DNA from: Duganella sp. CF517
Lineage (GTDB): Bacteria > Pseudomonadota > Gammaproteobacteria > Burkholderiales > Burkholderiaceae_D
Length of the DNA stretch: 64,000 bases
Direction: 5' to 3'
NCBI RefSeq assembly: GCF_900110275.1
Contig: NZ_FODC01000001.1
Location: 845,198-909,197 of the forward strand
Shown here: one piece after another, positions 18,754-28,880 of the stretch
Position numbering within the stretch: position 1 is the first letter of the stretch
How the letters are laid out: the number at the start of each line of letters is the position of its first letter
Position numbers and translations under genes: made by a program
Notes under the pieces: model-generated
What the model was told of the DNA's origin: nothing
Seen by the model: the letters and a program-made list of their open reading frames with translations, nothing else
Databases searched by the model: none

Positions 18754-21429
18754 ATGGCGCCTGTTCCCGCTACCGTTGACTCGATGACCGCACACACAGA
18801 TAGCCCGACGCTCGATTCCTTGCGCACGCTGTATCGTTCGATGCTGCTGCCGGCCTTTGCGCTGTTGGTGCTCGCGCTCATGTGGTCGGCGGTGGTCTAC
18901 CAGGTGCGGCAGGAAAAGAAAAGCGCCCGCTTCGAGGCCGTGCTGCACAGTCAATCGCTGGCGCACACGCTGGCCGAACACGCCAACCACCTGCTGCGCC
19001 AGACCGAGCACGCCACGCAGCTGTTCAAGCTCCAGTACGAGGCTTCCGGCGGCGCGCTGCGGCTGGCCGAATTCACCAGCGATGACGGCATGCTCGACAC
19101 GCTGATGCCGACCAAATTCAATCTGCCGTTCGCACGCCTGGACGCCGCCGGCAAGGTGGTCGACAGCAGCAACGGCTATTTCGCGCAGGACCTGAGCGGC
19201 CAGGCCTTCTTCAAAAGCCACGCCGCCAGCGCCGAGCAACGCACCGTGGTGGCCACGCCGGTGGTCGAGCCGCGCACCAACAAATGGCAGATCCAGATTT
19301 CGCGCCGCCTCGACGGGCCGCGCGGGCAGTTCGCCGGCGTGGTCCTGGCGCTGCTCGACCCGGCCGACCTGGTCGACGACCACGACCGCGTCAGCGTCGA
19401 CAACGGCGGCGCGGTGATCTTGCTCAGCCGCGAGAACGGCCTGGCCACCGCCCGCATCGACGAGCAACTGGTGATCGGCGACGCCATCGACTTTCGCGTG
19501 GTGCCGCGCAGCCCCACGCGCCCCGCCGACGAACTGATGCTCAAACGCCCGTTCGACGCCGTCGACCGCATCTACGGCTATGCGGAGATGCCGCGCTACC
19601 TGCTGATGGCGGCGGTCGGCAATCCGGTCCCCAGCGCCATGGCCGGTTTCACCAAACGGCGCACGTTGTACTACGGCGCGGTGACGGTGGCGTCGCTGCT
19701 GGTGCTGGCCGTGGTCGGACTGCTGATGCGCCAGGCGCGGCGCGTGCGCGACAGCGCGCGGCAGGTCATCGAGGCCCAGTTGCTGCTGCGCGCGGCCGCC
19801 GACGCCAGCCTCGACGCGCTGTACCTGCTCAAGGCCCGGCGCGCGCCCGGCGCGGCGGGCCAGATCACCGATTTCGTCATCGCCGACCTGAACGAACACG
19901 CCGCCGAGCGGCTGGGCTACCAGGGCCGCGAGATCAAGGGCCGGCCGCTGCGCGAGGTGGCGCCGCACCTGCACAGCAGCGGGCTGGTGGAAAAATTCAA
20001 GCAGGTGATGGCCACCGGCCGGCCGCTGGAGGAGGAAGTCGAGCGCGACGTGGCCGAAACCGGAGCGTCGGGCGAGCGCTGGCTGCACCGCCAGATCGTC
20101 GCGATCGACAACGGCGTGGCCGTGACCACGCGCGACATCACGCCGCACAAGGAGGCCGAGCTGGCAATGCGCAAGAACCAGGCGGAGCTCGCCGCCGTCA
20201 ACGACGCCTCGCCACTGGGCCTGATCCGCGCCGACGCCGCCGGCAAATGCACGTATGTCAACCGCACCTTCGAATTCATCACCGGCCTGCGGCGCGAGGA
20301 GGCGCTGGGCGACGCCTGGATGCGCGCGGTCCATCCGAGCGACCGCCCGGTGCTCAAGACGGCCCTGCGGCGCATGGTCAAAACGCGGCTGCCGTACCAG
20401 GACACGCTGCGCTGCATCCACCCGGACGGCATGATGATCTGGATCTCGTTCAAGGCCGCCCCCATGGTCGTCGACGGCCGGGTGTACGGCTACGTGGGCA
20501 CGGTCGACGACATCACCCACGTGCGCAAATCGGTCATGGCGCTGCGCGAAAGCGAGGCGCGGCTGCGCACCATCACCGACACGCTGCCGGCGATGATCGC
20601 CTATATCGATTACGAAGAGGTGTACCGCTTCCATAACATCGCCTACGAGCGCGAATTCAACCGCGGCGCCATGACGGTGTTGGGCAAGACCATCCGCCAT
20701 ACCGTCGGCGAGCAGCGCTACGCGGTGCTGGCGCCCTACATCCGGCGCGTGCTGGCCGGGGAGGCGCTGACGTTCGAGGAGGACGACAACAGCGGCGCGG
20801 GCGAGCGCACCTTCGAAGTCGACTACATTCCGCAGCGCGACGAGGACAATGTCACGGTAATGGGCTTTCACGTCATGCGCCAGGACGTGACGGCGCAAAA
20901 GCATGAGAAACAGCGGCTGCTCAAGCTCTCGCAGGTGGACGCGCTGACCGGCCTGACCAACCGCGCCGGCTTCCTGCAACGGCTCAACGAGAGCATGGCC
21001 GCCAGCCGCGACGGCGGCGGCATGATGGCGGTGATGTACATGGATATCGACCGTTTCAAGCCGGTCAACGACACTTATGGCCACAGCGTCGGCGACGCGC
21101 TGCTGAAGATTTTCTCGGCGCGCCTGACCCACGCGATGCGCGCCAGCGACACCATCGCGCGGCTCGGCGGCGACGAGTTCACCGTCATCACGGAGCGCAT
21201 CCACCGGGTCGAGGACGCCGCCGCGCTGGCCGCCAAGATCGTCGGCGTGATGCAGGCGCCGTTCGACTTGAGCGGGACGGTGGTGTCGGTGTCGGCCAGC
21301 ATCGGACTTGCCTTTTATCAAGGCGAGGACATCACCCCGGCGGAGTTGCTCAACCGCGCCGACATGTTGTTGTACGAGGCCAAGCAGGCCGGCCGCAACA
21401 CCTACCGCACCGGCGCGGCGCTGGCGTAA
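18754..21429 (+). CDS. Membrane-bound diguanylate cyclase with PAS domains (GGDEF), about 891 aa
   Basis: Makes c-di-GMP. Layout: short N-terminus, membrane helix (MLLPAFALLVLALMWSAVVY), a periplasmic sensor of about 260 residues resembling dCACHE/CHASE-type domains, a second helix (LYYGAVTVASLLVLAVVGLL), three PAS domains, and a C-terminal GGDEF domain with intact RLGGDEF (GGDEF at about residue 805) and MDIDRFKPVNDTYGHSVGD. No EAL domain follows, and no obvious RxxD inhibitory site was noted. Start is uncertain: ATG at 18754 (used) or 18784; neither has a strong ribosome binding site. Confidence 0.9.
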   Translation: MAPVPATVDSMTAHTDSPTLDSLRTLYRSMLLPAFALLVLALMWSAVVYQVRQEKKSARFEAVLHSQSLAHTLAEHANHLLRQTEHATQLFKLQYEASGGALRLAEFTSDDGMLDTLMPTKFNLPFARLDAAGKVVDSSNGYFAQDLSGQAFFKSHAASAEQRTVVATPVVEPRTNKWQIQISRRLDGPRGQFAGVVLALLDPADLVDDHDRVSVDNGGAVILLSRENGLATARIDEQLVIGDAIDFRVVPRSPTRPADELMLKRPFDAVDRIYGYAEMPRYLLMAAVGNPVPSAMAGFTKRRTLYYGAVTVASLLVLAVVGLLMRQARRVRDSARQVIEAQLLLRAAADASLDALYLLKARRAPGAAGQITDFVIADLNEHAAERLGYQGREIKGRPLREVAPHLHSSGLVEKFKQVMATGRPLEEEVERDVAETGASGERWLHRQIVAIDNGVAVTTRDITPHKEAELAMRKNQAELAAVNDASPLGLIRADAAGKCTYVNRTFEFITGLRREEALGDAWMRAVHPSDRPVLKTALRRMVKTRLPYQDTLRCIHPDGMMIWISFKAAPMVVDGRVYGYVGTVDDITHVRKSVMALRESEARLRTITDTLPAMIAYIDYEEVYRFHNIAYEREFNRGAMTVLGKTIRHTVGEQRYAVLAPYIRRVLAGEALTFEEDDNSGAGERTFEVDYIPQRDEDNVTVMGFHVMRQDVTAQKHEKQRLLKLSQVDALTGLTNRAGFLQRLNESMAASRDGGGMMAVMYMDIDRFKPVNDTYGHSVGDALLKIFSARLTHAMRASDTIARLGGDEFTVITERIHRVEDAAALAAKIVGVMQAPFDLSGTVVSVSASIGLAFYQGEDITPAELLNRADMLLYEAKQAGRNTYRTGAALA

Positions 21430-21546
21430 CGATCGCCGTAAAAACCGCCGACTCGTCATTTCTCAACTCGTGCCGGGCCGTCTTGCGCTATATTGTGCGC
21501 TTCCCGGCTGTTTTGCTGTTTTTTGCTGTTTCCACTACACATCTCC

Positions 21547-22785
21547 ATGCGTCTGCTGCACACCTCCGACTGGCATCTCGGCCAATCCCTGCATAATTTC
21601 GAACGTCACTACGAACACCAGCGCTTCCTCGACTGGCTGCTCGACACCGTCGTCAGCGAGCGTGCCGACGCCCTGCTGATCGCCGGCGACATCTTCGACA
21701 ACGCCAATCCGTCGTCGGCCTCGCAAAAGCAGCTGTACCGCTTCCTGCAGCGGGCCAGGGAACGCGTGCCGCACCTGAACCTGATCGTCATCGCCGGCAA
21801 CCACGACTCGCCGGGCCGCCTGGAGGCTCCCGGCCCGTTGCTCGAGGCGCACGGCACCCGCGTGGTCGGCGCCGTGCAGCGCGACGCCGACGGCGCCATC
21901 GACATCGAGTCGCTGGTGCTGCCGCTGACCGGCAGCGGCGGCGCCATCGAGGCCTGGTGCCTGGCGGTGCCGTTCCTGCGTCCGGGCGACGTGCCGAGAA
22001 TGCCGGCCGGCGAAGACAACGACGGCGCGGCCGATCCCTACCTGGCCGGCATCGCCCTGCTGTACAAACAGGCGCTGGAACTGGCATTGGCCAAGCGCCG
22101 GGACGGCCAGGCGATACTGGCGATGGGCCACTGCCACATGGTCGACGGCCAGATGTCGAACGATTCCGAACGCCGCATCGTCATCGGCGGCACCGAGATG
22201 CTGCCGGCCGGGATCTTCGACCCCGCCATCGCCTACGCCGCGCTGGGGCATCTGCACCTGGCGCAGGCGGTCGGCAAGCAGGACCACATCCGCTATTGCG
22301 GCAGCCCGATACCGCTGTCGTTCGCGGAAATCGGCTACCAGCACCAGGTCCTGCGCATCGATATCGATGGCGCGGCCGTAAGCGCGATCTCGCCGATCCA
22401 CGTGCCGCGCGCGGTGGAGCTGCTGCGCGTTCCGGCCAGGCCGGCGCCGCTGGCGCAGGTGCTGGAGGAACTGGCGGCGCTGGACGTGGCGCACGCCCCG
22501 ACCGACCAGCAACCCTTCCTGGAGGTGCGCGTGCGGCTCGACGCGCCGGAGCCCGGCCTGCGCTCGCGCATCGAAGCCGCGCTGGAAGGCAAGCCGGTAA
22601 GGCTGGCGAAGATTGAGACCTCCAGCGCCGCGCGCGCCTCGTCGATCGACAGCGACGTGATGACGCTCGACCAGCTGGAACAGCTCAAGCCGGACGACAT
22701 CTTCCGCCAGCTTTATCAGCAACGCTTCGGCAACGACGCTCCGTCCGAACAACTGAGCGCCTTCGCGGAGTTGATGCTGCCATGA
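21547..22785 (+). CDS. sbcD: Exonuclease subunit SbcD, 412 aa
   Basis: Mre11-type nuclease subunit of SbcCD, which cleaves hairpins and protein-blocked DNA ends in a Mn2+-dependent way. Phosphoesterase motifs are in order: RLLHTSDWHLGQ (Asp and His ligands), IAGDIFDNANP, VIAGNHDSPGRLE, then GHCHMVDGQ and AALGHLHLAQ. Length is typical. The ATG at 21547 begins the conserved sequence directly; an upstream in-frame start would add an unlikely 18 residues. Its stop overlaps the sbcC start (ATGA). Confidence 0.97.
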   Translation: MRLLHTSDWHLGQSLHNFERHYEHQRFLDWLLDTVVSERADALLIAGDIFDNANPSSASQKQLYRFLQRARERVPHLNLIVIAGNHDSPGRLEAPGPLLEAHGTRVVGAVQRDADGAIDIESLVLPLTGSGGAIEAWCLAVPFLRPGDVPRMPAGEDNDGAADPYLAGIALLYKQALELALAKRRDGQAILAMGHCHMVDGQMSNDSERRIVIGGTEMLPAGIFDPAIAYAALGHLHLAQAVGKQDHIRYCGSPIPLSFAEIGYQHQVLRIDIDGAAVSAISPIHVPRAVELLRVPARPAPLAQVLEELAALDVAHAPTDQQPFLEVRVRLDAPEPGLRSRIEAALEGKPVRLAKIETSSAARASSIDSDVMTLDQLEQLKPDDIFRQLYQQRFGNDAPSEQLSAFAELMLP

Positions 22786-25700
22786 GGATCCTGAAAATCG
22801 GCGGCAAGAACCTGGCCTCGCTGGCCGGCGAATTCGGCGTGGACTTCGAAAGCGAGCCGCTGGCCTCGACCGGCCTGTTCGCCATCAGCGGCCCGACCGG
22901 CGCCGGCAAAAGCACGCTGCTCGACGCGCTTTGCCTGGCCTTGTACGACGCCACGCCGCGCCTGCTCAAGGTCGCGGGGCGCAACTACCTGACCGACGTC
23001 GGCGCCGAAACCGTCTCCACCCAGGACACGCGCACCCTGCTGCGCCGGGGCACGGCCGAAGGCTACGCCGAAGTCGATTTCGTCGGCAACGACGGCGCCT
23101 CCTACCGCGCGCGCTGGAGCGTGCGGCGCTCGCGCACCAAGGCCGAAGGCGCGTTGCAGCCGACGGCGATGACGTTGCTGTTGCTGCCGGCGCTGCAACC
23201 GATCGGCGGCACCAAGACCGAAGTGAAGGCGGAGATCGAAAAGCGCATCGGCCTGTCGTTCGAACAGTTCACGCGCGCCGTGCTGCTGGCGCAGAACGAA
23301 TTCTCGGCTTTCCTCAAGTCCGAGGACAACGAACGCGGCGAGCTGCTCGAGACGCTGACCGGCAGCACCATCTACACCGAGATTTCGATGCGCGCCTTCG
23401 AGCGCGCGAAGCTGGAACAACTGGCGCTGCAAAAGCTGAACGCGCGCCTGGCCGACCAGAAGCCGCTCGGCGCCGAGCAACGTGGCGAGATCGAAGCGCA
23501 AGGCCTGGCCGCCGCCGAAGCGCTGCAAGGACTGGAACAGCGCAAGGCGGAGCTGGAACAGGAACTGCGCTGGCACAAGCAGGCGGAAAAGCTGAAAGAG
23601 GACGAACTGGCCGCGCAGCAGGCCAGCGAGCTGGCCGCCGCCGAAGCGCAGGCGGCCGCGCCCCAGCGCGGCGCCCTCGCCCGCATCCTCGCCGTGCAGC
23701 CGGCGCGCCCGCTGGCCGACGACATCCGCCGCATCGACGCCGACATCGCCGCCACCCACGCCACCATCGCCGCCAGCACCCAGGCGGCGGCCGACGCCGC
23801 GCTGGCACTCGAGCGCGCCGGCGCCGCCCATACGCAAGCGGCAGCACAATTACTGGAGGCGGAGAACGCGCAACGCGCCGCCGCCCCGCTGCTCGACCAG
23901 GCCAAGGCGCTGGACGCGCGCATCGAAGCGATGCTGCCGGCCTACCGTCAGGCGTCCGCCGCATGCGAAAAAGCCGATCAAGCCGATGCCGCCGCCAAGG
24001 CGGCGATGCAGTCCAAGCAGGACGAGCGCCTGCGCCTGGACGCGCAGCAAGCGGCCGGCGTCACCTGGCTGGGCCAGCACAAACAATGGAAAACCCTGGC
24101 GCAATCTTGGGAACGCTGGGACGTGTTGTTCGTGCAGGCCGGCCAGGCCGCGTCGCAGGCAGAAAAGCTCGGCAACGCCGTCGCCCGCGTGCAGCGCAAC
24201 GCCAAGGCGCATCGCGACGACGAGGCCGATGCCAGCGCCAAGCTGGCGACATCGAACGCCGTGTTGCAAACGCTGGAGGCGCGGCGCCAGGACGCGACCC
24301 GGGCGCTGGCCGCGTTCTCCCCTGAACAGTTGCAGGCGACGCGCAGCGGCTGGGAGCAACGCCGCGACCTGCTGGCGGGCGCCGAGAAAATATGGATAGA
24401 GCTGGAAGCGCGCCAGCAGCGCGGCGCGCAGATCGCGGCGCAATCGGCGCAGCTGCGGCAGGCGATGGCGGCTGCCGAGCAGCAGTTGGCGGCGGCGCAG
24501 CAGGAAAACATCGCCATCATGGCCGCGTTCTCGCAGGCGGAGCGTTCGCTGAAGCTGGCGGAGGCCGCGTGCGCGGAGAACGTCGAATCGCTGCGGGCCT
24601 CGCTGGAGGACGATACGCCCTGCCCGGTGTGCGGCGCGCATGAACATCCGTACCGCCACAACGACGGACCGCTGCAGGCGATGCTCGGCGGGCTGCTGGA
24701 CGAAGTGACGCGCTGCCGCCGGCAGATGGAAGACAACGTCAATCGGCAGGCAGCCCAGCGCGCGACCGTGCAAGCCAGCCTGGATCAGCTGCAGGTGCTG
24801 GCGACCGAAGACCGTGGCGTGCGGCAGGCGCTGGAAAAAACCAGCGCCGCCTGGAGCGCCCATCCGCTGGTCTCGGGCGGCGCCGCGCAGCCTCGCTTGC
24901 CGGCGGAATCCGAACGGACCGACTGGTTCACGTCCGAGCTGGAAGCCGCGCGCGGCGCCCTGCAAGCGGCCGAGCGACAGGAGCTGGCGCTGCACGCGGC
25001 CCGCAACGCCCGCGACCAGGCGCAGTCGGCCTGGGACGTGGCGTCGGCGGAGCACGCGCGCCTGCAGGGCGTGGCGTCGAACGCGCAGACCGCGCTGGCG
25101 CTGGCCAATACCGAATACAAGGCGCTGGAAGACCAGCGCATCGAAGTGGCGCTGACACTCGGCGCGCTGCTGTCGGACCTGGACGCGGCCTTCAGCGGCG
25201 GCGACATGCCGAGCGACGAATGGAAGGACGACTGGAAAACAGGCCCGGCGCGATTCCACGCCGCGCGCCAGGCCGAAAGCAAGCAATGGCTGGCGCAGCG
25301 GGCCGCGTACGATGAACGCGGTGCCGCCCTGGCGACCATCGACGTCGAGCTGAAAGGCTTGCACGACGCCCTGGCCAAGACCGGCCAGGATGCGCTCAGC
25401 GCCCGCGAAGCCTGGAACGCCGCCGATGCCGCATTGCGCGCCATGCAGGAACAACGCATGCAACTATGGGGCGGCAAACAGGTGCGCGAAGTCGAACAGG
25501 CGCTCGCCGCCGCCATCGACAACGCCAGATCGCAGCTGTCCAGCCGCCAGCAGGCCGTCGAGCAGGCGACGCAAACCAGAACGCGGCTGGACGAGGCGCT
25601 GGCGCAGGCGGGCCACCGGCTGGCCGCGCTGCGCGCGTCCACCACGGCCGCCGCCAACGACCTGGCGGCGTGGCTGGCCGCATTCCAGCAGCGCCAACCC

Positions 25701-26612
25701 GCCGACGATGCACACAATCTGCGCGATCTCGACCACCTGCACGCGCTGCTGGCCCACACCGCCGACGATATCGACGCGCGGCGCAACGCGCTGCAAGCGA
25801 TCGACCGCGCCGCCGACAACGCCGCCACCGTTTTGAAGGAACGCCAACGCCAGCGCGAGCAGCACCAGTTGTCGGCGCCGCCAATGCGTGCCCCAGCGAC
25901 CGAGGGCCCGACGCCCGGCATGGCCGACCTGCCCGAGTCGCCGGTCGCCGCCCTCGCCTCCGCCCTCAATGACTTGATGGCCGAACGCAAAGCCGCCCAC
26001 GACGCCGCGACCGCGCTGCAACTGGCGCTGGCGCAGGACGACGCCAAGCGCCGCCAATCGCAGTCGATGCTGGCCGAAATCGAGCGGCAGGAGGCGATCG
26101 AACAGCGCTGGTCGCGCATGAGCGACTTGATCGGCTCGGCCGACGGCAAGAAGTTCCGCAACTACGCGCAGCAGTTCACGCTGGACGTGTTGCTCGGCTA
26201 CGCCAACGCCCACCTGAACCACCTCGCGCGCCGCTACCAGCTGGAACGCATCAACAATCCGGCCAGCCCGTCGCTGGCGCTGCTGGTGCGCGACCAGGAC
26301 ATGGGCGGCGAAATGCGCTCGGTGCATTCGCTCTCCGGCGGCGAATCGTTCCTGGTGTCGCTGGCGCTGGCGCTGGGACTGGCGTCGCTGTCGTCGAACC
26401 GGGTGCGGGTCGAATCGCTGTTCATCGACGAGGGCTTCGGCAGCCTCGATGCGGAAACGCTGCGCGTCGCCATGGATGCGCTGGACGGCTTGCAGGCCAT
26501 GGGCCGCAAGGTCGGCGTCATCTCCCACGTGCAGGAGATGACGGAGCGGATCGCCACCAAGATCCTGGTGCAGCCGTCCGCCGGCGGCCGCAGCACGATC
26601 ACCGTCACCTGA
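22782..26612 (+). CDS. sbcC: Exonuclease subunit SbcC, 1276 aa
   Basis: SMC/Rad50-type ATPase of the SbcCD complex. Walker A GPTGAGKST at residues 37-45, long coiled coils, the zinc hook CPVC at 614-617, a second coiled coil, then the ABC signature LSGGESFLVSLALALGLA and Walker B SLFIDEGFGSLD near the C-terminus. Longer than E. coli SbcC (about 1050 aa) by extended Ala/Gln-rich coils, common in Oxalobacteraceae-like sequences. Coupled to sbcD by a 4-base overlap. Confidence 0.96.
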   Translation: MRILKIGGKNLASLAGEFGVDFESEPLASTGLFAISGPTGAGKSTLLDALCLALYDATPRLLKVAGRNYLTDVGAETVSTQDTRTLLRRGTAEGYAEVDFVGNDGASYRARWSVRRSRTKAEGALQPTAMTLLLLPALQPIGGTKTEVKAEIEKRIGLSFEQFTRAVLLAQNEFSAFLKSEDNERGELLETLTGSTIYTEISMRAFERAKLEQLALQKLNARLADQKPLGAEQRGEIEAQGLAAAEALQGLEQRKAELEQELRWHKQAEKLKEDELAAQQASELAAAEAQAAAPQRGALARILAVQPARPLADDIRRIDADIAATHATIAASTQAAADAALALERAGAAHTQAAAQLLEAENAQRAAAPLLDQAKALDARIEAMLPAYRQASAACEKADQADAAAKAAMQSKQDERLRLDAQQAAGVTWLGQHKQWKTLAQSWERWDVLFVQAGQAASQAEKLGNAVARVQRNAKAHRDDEADASAKLATSNAVLQTLEARRQDATRALAAFSPEQLQATRSGWEQRRDLLAGAEKIWIELEARQQRGAQIAAQSAQLRQAMAAAEQQLAAAQQENIAIMAAFSQAERSLKLAEAACAENVESLRASLEDDTPCPVCGAHEHPYRHNDGPLQAMLGGLLDEVTRCRRQMEDNVNRQAAQRATVQASLDQLQVLATEDRGVRQALEKTSAAWSAHPLVSGGAAQPRLPAESERTDWFTSELEAARGALQAAERQELALHAARNARDQAQSAWDVASAEHARLQGVASNAQTALALANTEYKALEDQRIEVALTLGALLSDLDAAFSGGDMPSDEWKDDWKTGPARFHAARQAESKQWLAQRAAYDERGAALATIDVELKGLHDALAKTGQDALSAREAWNAADAALRAMQEQRMQLWGGKQVREVEQALAAAIDNARSQLSSRQQAVEQATQTRTRLDEALAQAGHRLAALRASTTAAANDLAAWLAAFQQRQPADDAHNLRDLDHLHALLAHTADDIDARRNALQAIDRAADNAATVLKERQRQREQHQLSAPPMRAPATEGPTPGMADLPESPVAALASALNDLMAERKAAHDAATALQLALAQDDAKRRQSQSMLAEIERQEAIEQRWSRMSDLIGSADGKKFRNYAQQFTLDVLLGYANAHLNHLARRYQLERINNPASPSLALLVRDQDMGGEMRSVHSLSGGESFLVSLALALGLASLSSNRVRVESLFIDEGFGSLDAETLRVAMDALDGLQAMGRKVGVISHVQEMTERIATKILVQPSAGGRSTITVT

Positions 26613-26627
26613 GCGGTAGTGCGGGCG

Positions 26628-26783
26628 TCACCGCTTGGGCGGCCCTCCCCGCTCGAGCTTTAACAACTCCCAACCCAGCTCGCGCCGGATCTGTTCAGGA
26701 TCCGGCGGCGGGCGCCGTTCCTCGATCTGATGCCGCAACCACTGTCGCACGGACTCTTTGCTCGGTTGCTTCCTGTCTTCCAT
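26628..26783 (-). CDS. Small charged protein, 51 aa
   Basis: Unrecognised short protein beginning MEDRKQPSKESVRQWLRHQI and ending LLKLERGGPPKR; about 40 per cent charged, predicted to be one or two helices around WLRHQIEERR and EQIRRELGWELL. The longer frame starting at 26888 adds 35 residues over a promoter-like region, so I prefer 26783, after AGAGGCAAAGG. Convergent with sbcC. Small conserved proteins of this type are common but uncharacterised. Confidence 0.5.
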   Translation of the reverse strand: MEDRKQPSKESVRQWLRHQIEERRPPPDPEQIRRELGWELLKLERGGPPKR

Positions 26784-26915
26784 GGCCTTTGCCTCTTGAT
26801 GGAATGATCCCTGGTGAGACCATAACGCCACGGCTGGTACGGGTGTTGACGGCGAATTTGCAAGCAATTGCGACAAATTTGCTATCATGAATGCATCAGT
26901 TCGGAAGCTACTTTC

Positions 26916-27503
26916 ATGAGCATTGGCGCCGTATCAAGCAGTTCCGCGACCCAGCCGCCCGAGCGCGCCGCGCCCGAGGCACGGGAGAACGCGTCCGCGC
27001 CGGTCGGTTCCAAGACCGCCGCCACGGAGGGCGCCTCCACCACCACGCTGACACCCGAAGCCCTGAAGCTGATCGACGAGCTCAAAGCGCGCGACGCCGA
27101 GGTGCGCCAGCACGAGCAGGCGCACATGGCGGCGGCCGGCGGCCTGGCGCTGTCCGGCGCGTCCTACACCTATCAACGCGGCCCGAATGGCGTCAATTAC
27201 GCCACCGGCGGCGAAGTGCGGATCGACACCGCGTCCGGCGCCACGCCCGAAGAGACCATCGCCCGCGCGGCGACCATCCGGGCGGCGGCGCTGGCGCCGG
27301 CCGGCCCGTCGGGCGCCGACCGCGCCGTGGCCGCCCAGGCGCAGCAAATGGAAACCGAGGCGCGCGCGGAACTGGCGCAGCGGCAGTCGCAGGAGGCGGC
27401 AGGCGCCACCCGGCAGCAGGACCTGTCGGGCGCGTCGGAGCGCATGCGCCGCGCCTACGGCGCCGAAGCGCCATCCCGGCCCGCGCTGAATGTCTCCGCA
27501 TAA
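26916..27503 (+). CDS. Putative metalloprotease, CJM1_0395/SprA-related family, 195 aa
   Basis: Contains the zinc-peptidase motif HEQAH at residues 66-70, followed by MAAAGGLALSGASYTYQRGP and NYATGGEVRIDTASG, the conserved core of the SprA-related/CJM1_0395 family. The N-terminal 45 residues are Ser/Ala/Thr-rich and probably disordered; the C-terminal third is Ala/Gln-rich helix. No signal peptide. The glutamate and both histidines are intact, so zinc binding is plausible, but activity has not been shown for the family to my knowledge. Start after GGAAG. Two unrelated small genes follow. Confidence 0.82.
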   Translation: MSIGAVSSSSATQPPERAAPEARENASAPVGSKTAATEGASTTTLTPEALKLIDELKARDAEVRQHEQAHMAAAGGLALSGASYTYQRGPNGVNYATGGEVRIDTASGATPEETIARAATIRAAALAPAGPSGADRAVAAQAQQMETEARAELAQRQSQEAAGATRQQDLSGASERMRRAYGAEAPSRPALNVSA

Positions 27504-27562
27504 GTGTGCGTTCGGGGGGCGGTGATAAAATCCCGCCTTTGCCTCTCGCTTCCGGATCAATC

Positions 27563-27772
27563 ATGTTAAAAGCACCACGCACCCTCACCTTCAAATGCGC
27601 GAAATGCGCCAAGGCGGTCCAAGTCCGCCTGCAAAAAGTCTCGGCCTGCTCGCACATCCAGCCCTACCTGGGCATTTGCGCGTGCGGCGAGGTCAAACAC
27701 CACGCCATCGGCCAAAAAGACGCGGTTGCATCGTACCTGGCCGCCCCGGAAGGCTGGACCCACCACCACTAA
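27563..27772 (+). CDS. Small Cys-rich zinc-ribbon-like protein, 69 aa
   Basis: Unrecognised 69-residue protein with Cys pairs arranged as C-x2-C (FKCAKCAKAV), a lone Cys with His (SACSHI) and C-x-C (GICACGEVKHH), consistent with a zinc ribbon. N-terminus MLKAPRTLTF is basic. It ends THHH. Start at the ATG at 27563. Preceded by a short gap after the metalloprotease-like gene and probably transcribed separately. Function unknown. Confidence 0.65.
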   Translation: MLKAPRTLTFKCAKCAKAVQVRLQKVSACSHIQPYLGICACGEVKHHAIGQKDAVASYLAAPEGWTHHH

Positions 27773-27839
27773 TCGGCGGTCGGCCCTCAAGTTTTCCGGC
27801 GCACGACCGTTATATAAGTATTACTAAACGGAAACTGCC

Positions 27840-28847
27840 ATGTCCACTCTCTCCGCACTCGGCGCCCGTGCTTTGCCGGCGTCCTACACTGCCGCCACGC
27901 CCCAAACCGACGGCAAGACCACCGGCACGCCCGCCACGCAAAAGAGCAACAGCGCAGCGTCCTCGCCGCTTTCCCTGTCCAGCAACGCGCTGGACATGCA
28001 AAAACGTGTCGCCTCGATCGGCACCTCGACCGTCGATTTCGCCGAAGACCTGATGAACAGCTTCACCCAGGCGCTGTTCGGCGACGCCGCCAAAGGCGCC
28101 ACCATCGACTACGACTCGGCCAGCCTGGATGCCTCCTCCAGCTACGCGCTCGGCGTGCGGCAAAGTTCGGGGCCGGACGGCACGCGCTCGCTGGCCGCCT
28201 TCAGTTTGAACGACAGCGCGCACTTCATCGGCAAGGGCACCATCACCACCGCCGACGGCCGCAAATTCGACTTCGAAGTCGAAGTCAAATACGATTACCG
28301 GCTCGACGCCGCCGCCAGCCAGGCCAGCGGCGGCGCGCCGAAGGCCGACCAGGCCGGCAACAACGCCAGCGAGCGGGCCGCCGACCGCGCCGGCGACAAC
28401 GCCGCGGACAAGCCGCAAACCGTGGACCTGCCCAGCGTGCGGCTGCCGAACATCGACTTCGCCGGCACCCTGGCCGACCTGTTCGAGTTGATCGGCCGCG
28501 ATCTGCAAACGGCGCTGGCGACCACCGGCGACGACGGCAGCCAAACCGGCGACGGCGTCGACCGCAACGCGCTGCGCAGCCTTTCGCTGCGGCTGCTCAA
28601 TCTGGTCGACAGCAGGGAAGCCAACACCTACATCGCGCCGACGCAGGCCGACCAGGCCAAATCGGCGGCGGCCTACGGCGGCCAGGCCGGCGCCGCCGAC
28701 AAGGTCACCGGCGGCCCGTCGGGGATCGTCGATGCGGCGCTGGAAGCGGCCAAGCCGGCCGCCGTGCCCGCGGCCGATGCCGACGCCGCGCCGGCCGACA
28801 CCGTCGCCGCCGACGACGGCAAAGGCGCCGCCGCCGGCGCAAGCTGA
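27840..28847 (+). CDS. Conserved-looking protein of unknown function, 335 aa
   Basis: No domain recognised with confidence. Residues 1-50 are Ser/Thr/Ala-rich; 50-160 form a compact part with FAEDLMNSFTQALFGDAAKG and a strand-rich segment DGRKFDFEVEVKYDY; 165-205 is Ala/Asp low complexity; 205-265 holds LPNIDFAGTLADLFELIGRD, probably helical; the last 60 residues are Ala/Asp/Pro-rich. No signal peptide. The organisation (short folded islands in disordered Ala-rich sequence) resembles export-associated or flagellum-associated accessory proteins, but that is only an impression. Closed by a terminator at 28881. Confidence 0.65.
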   Translation: MSTLSALGARALPASYTAATPQTDGKTTGTPATQKSNSAASSPLSLSSNALDMQKRVASIGTSTVDFAEDLMNSFTQALFGDAAKGATIDYDSASLDASSSYALGVRQSSGPDGTRSLAAFSLNDSAHFIGKGTITTADGRKFDFEVEVKYDYRLDAAASQASGGAPKADQAGNNASERAADRAGDNAADKPQTVDLPSVRLPNIDFAGTLADLFELIGRDLQTALATTGDDGSQTGDGVDRNALRSLSLRLLNLVDSREANTYIAPTQADQAKSAAAYGGQAGAADKVTGGPSGIVDAALEAAKPAAVPAADADAAPADTVAADDGKGAAAGAS

Positions 28848-28880
28848 CCGCCAAGTATAATAAGCGCCTCGACACACGCA

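Noticed and set aside
18535..21459. 974-codon open frame on the minus strand
   Set aside because: Antisense to the PAS/GGDEF gene, whose motifs are intact. The minus-strand translation is low-complexity and has no family features.
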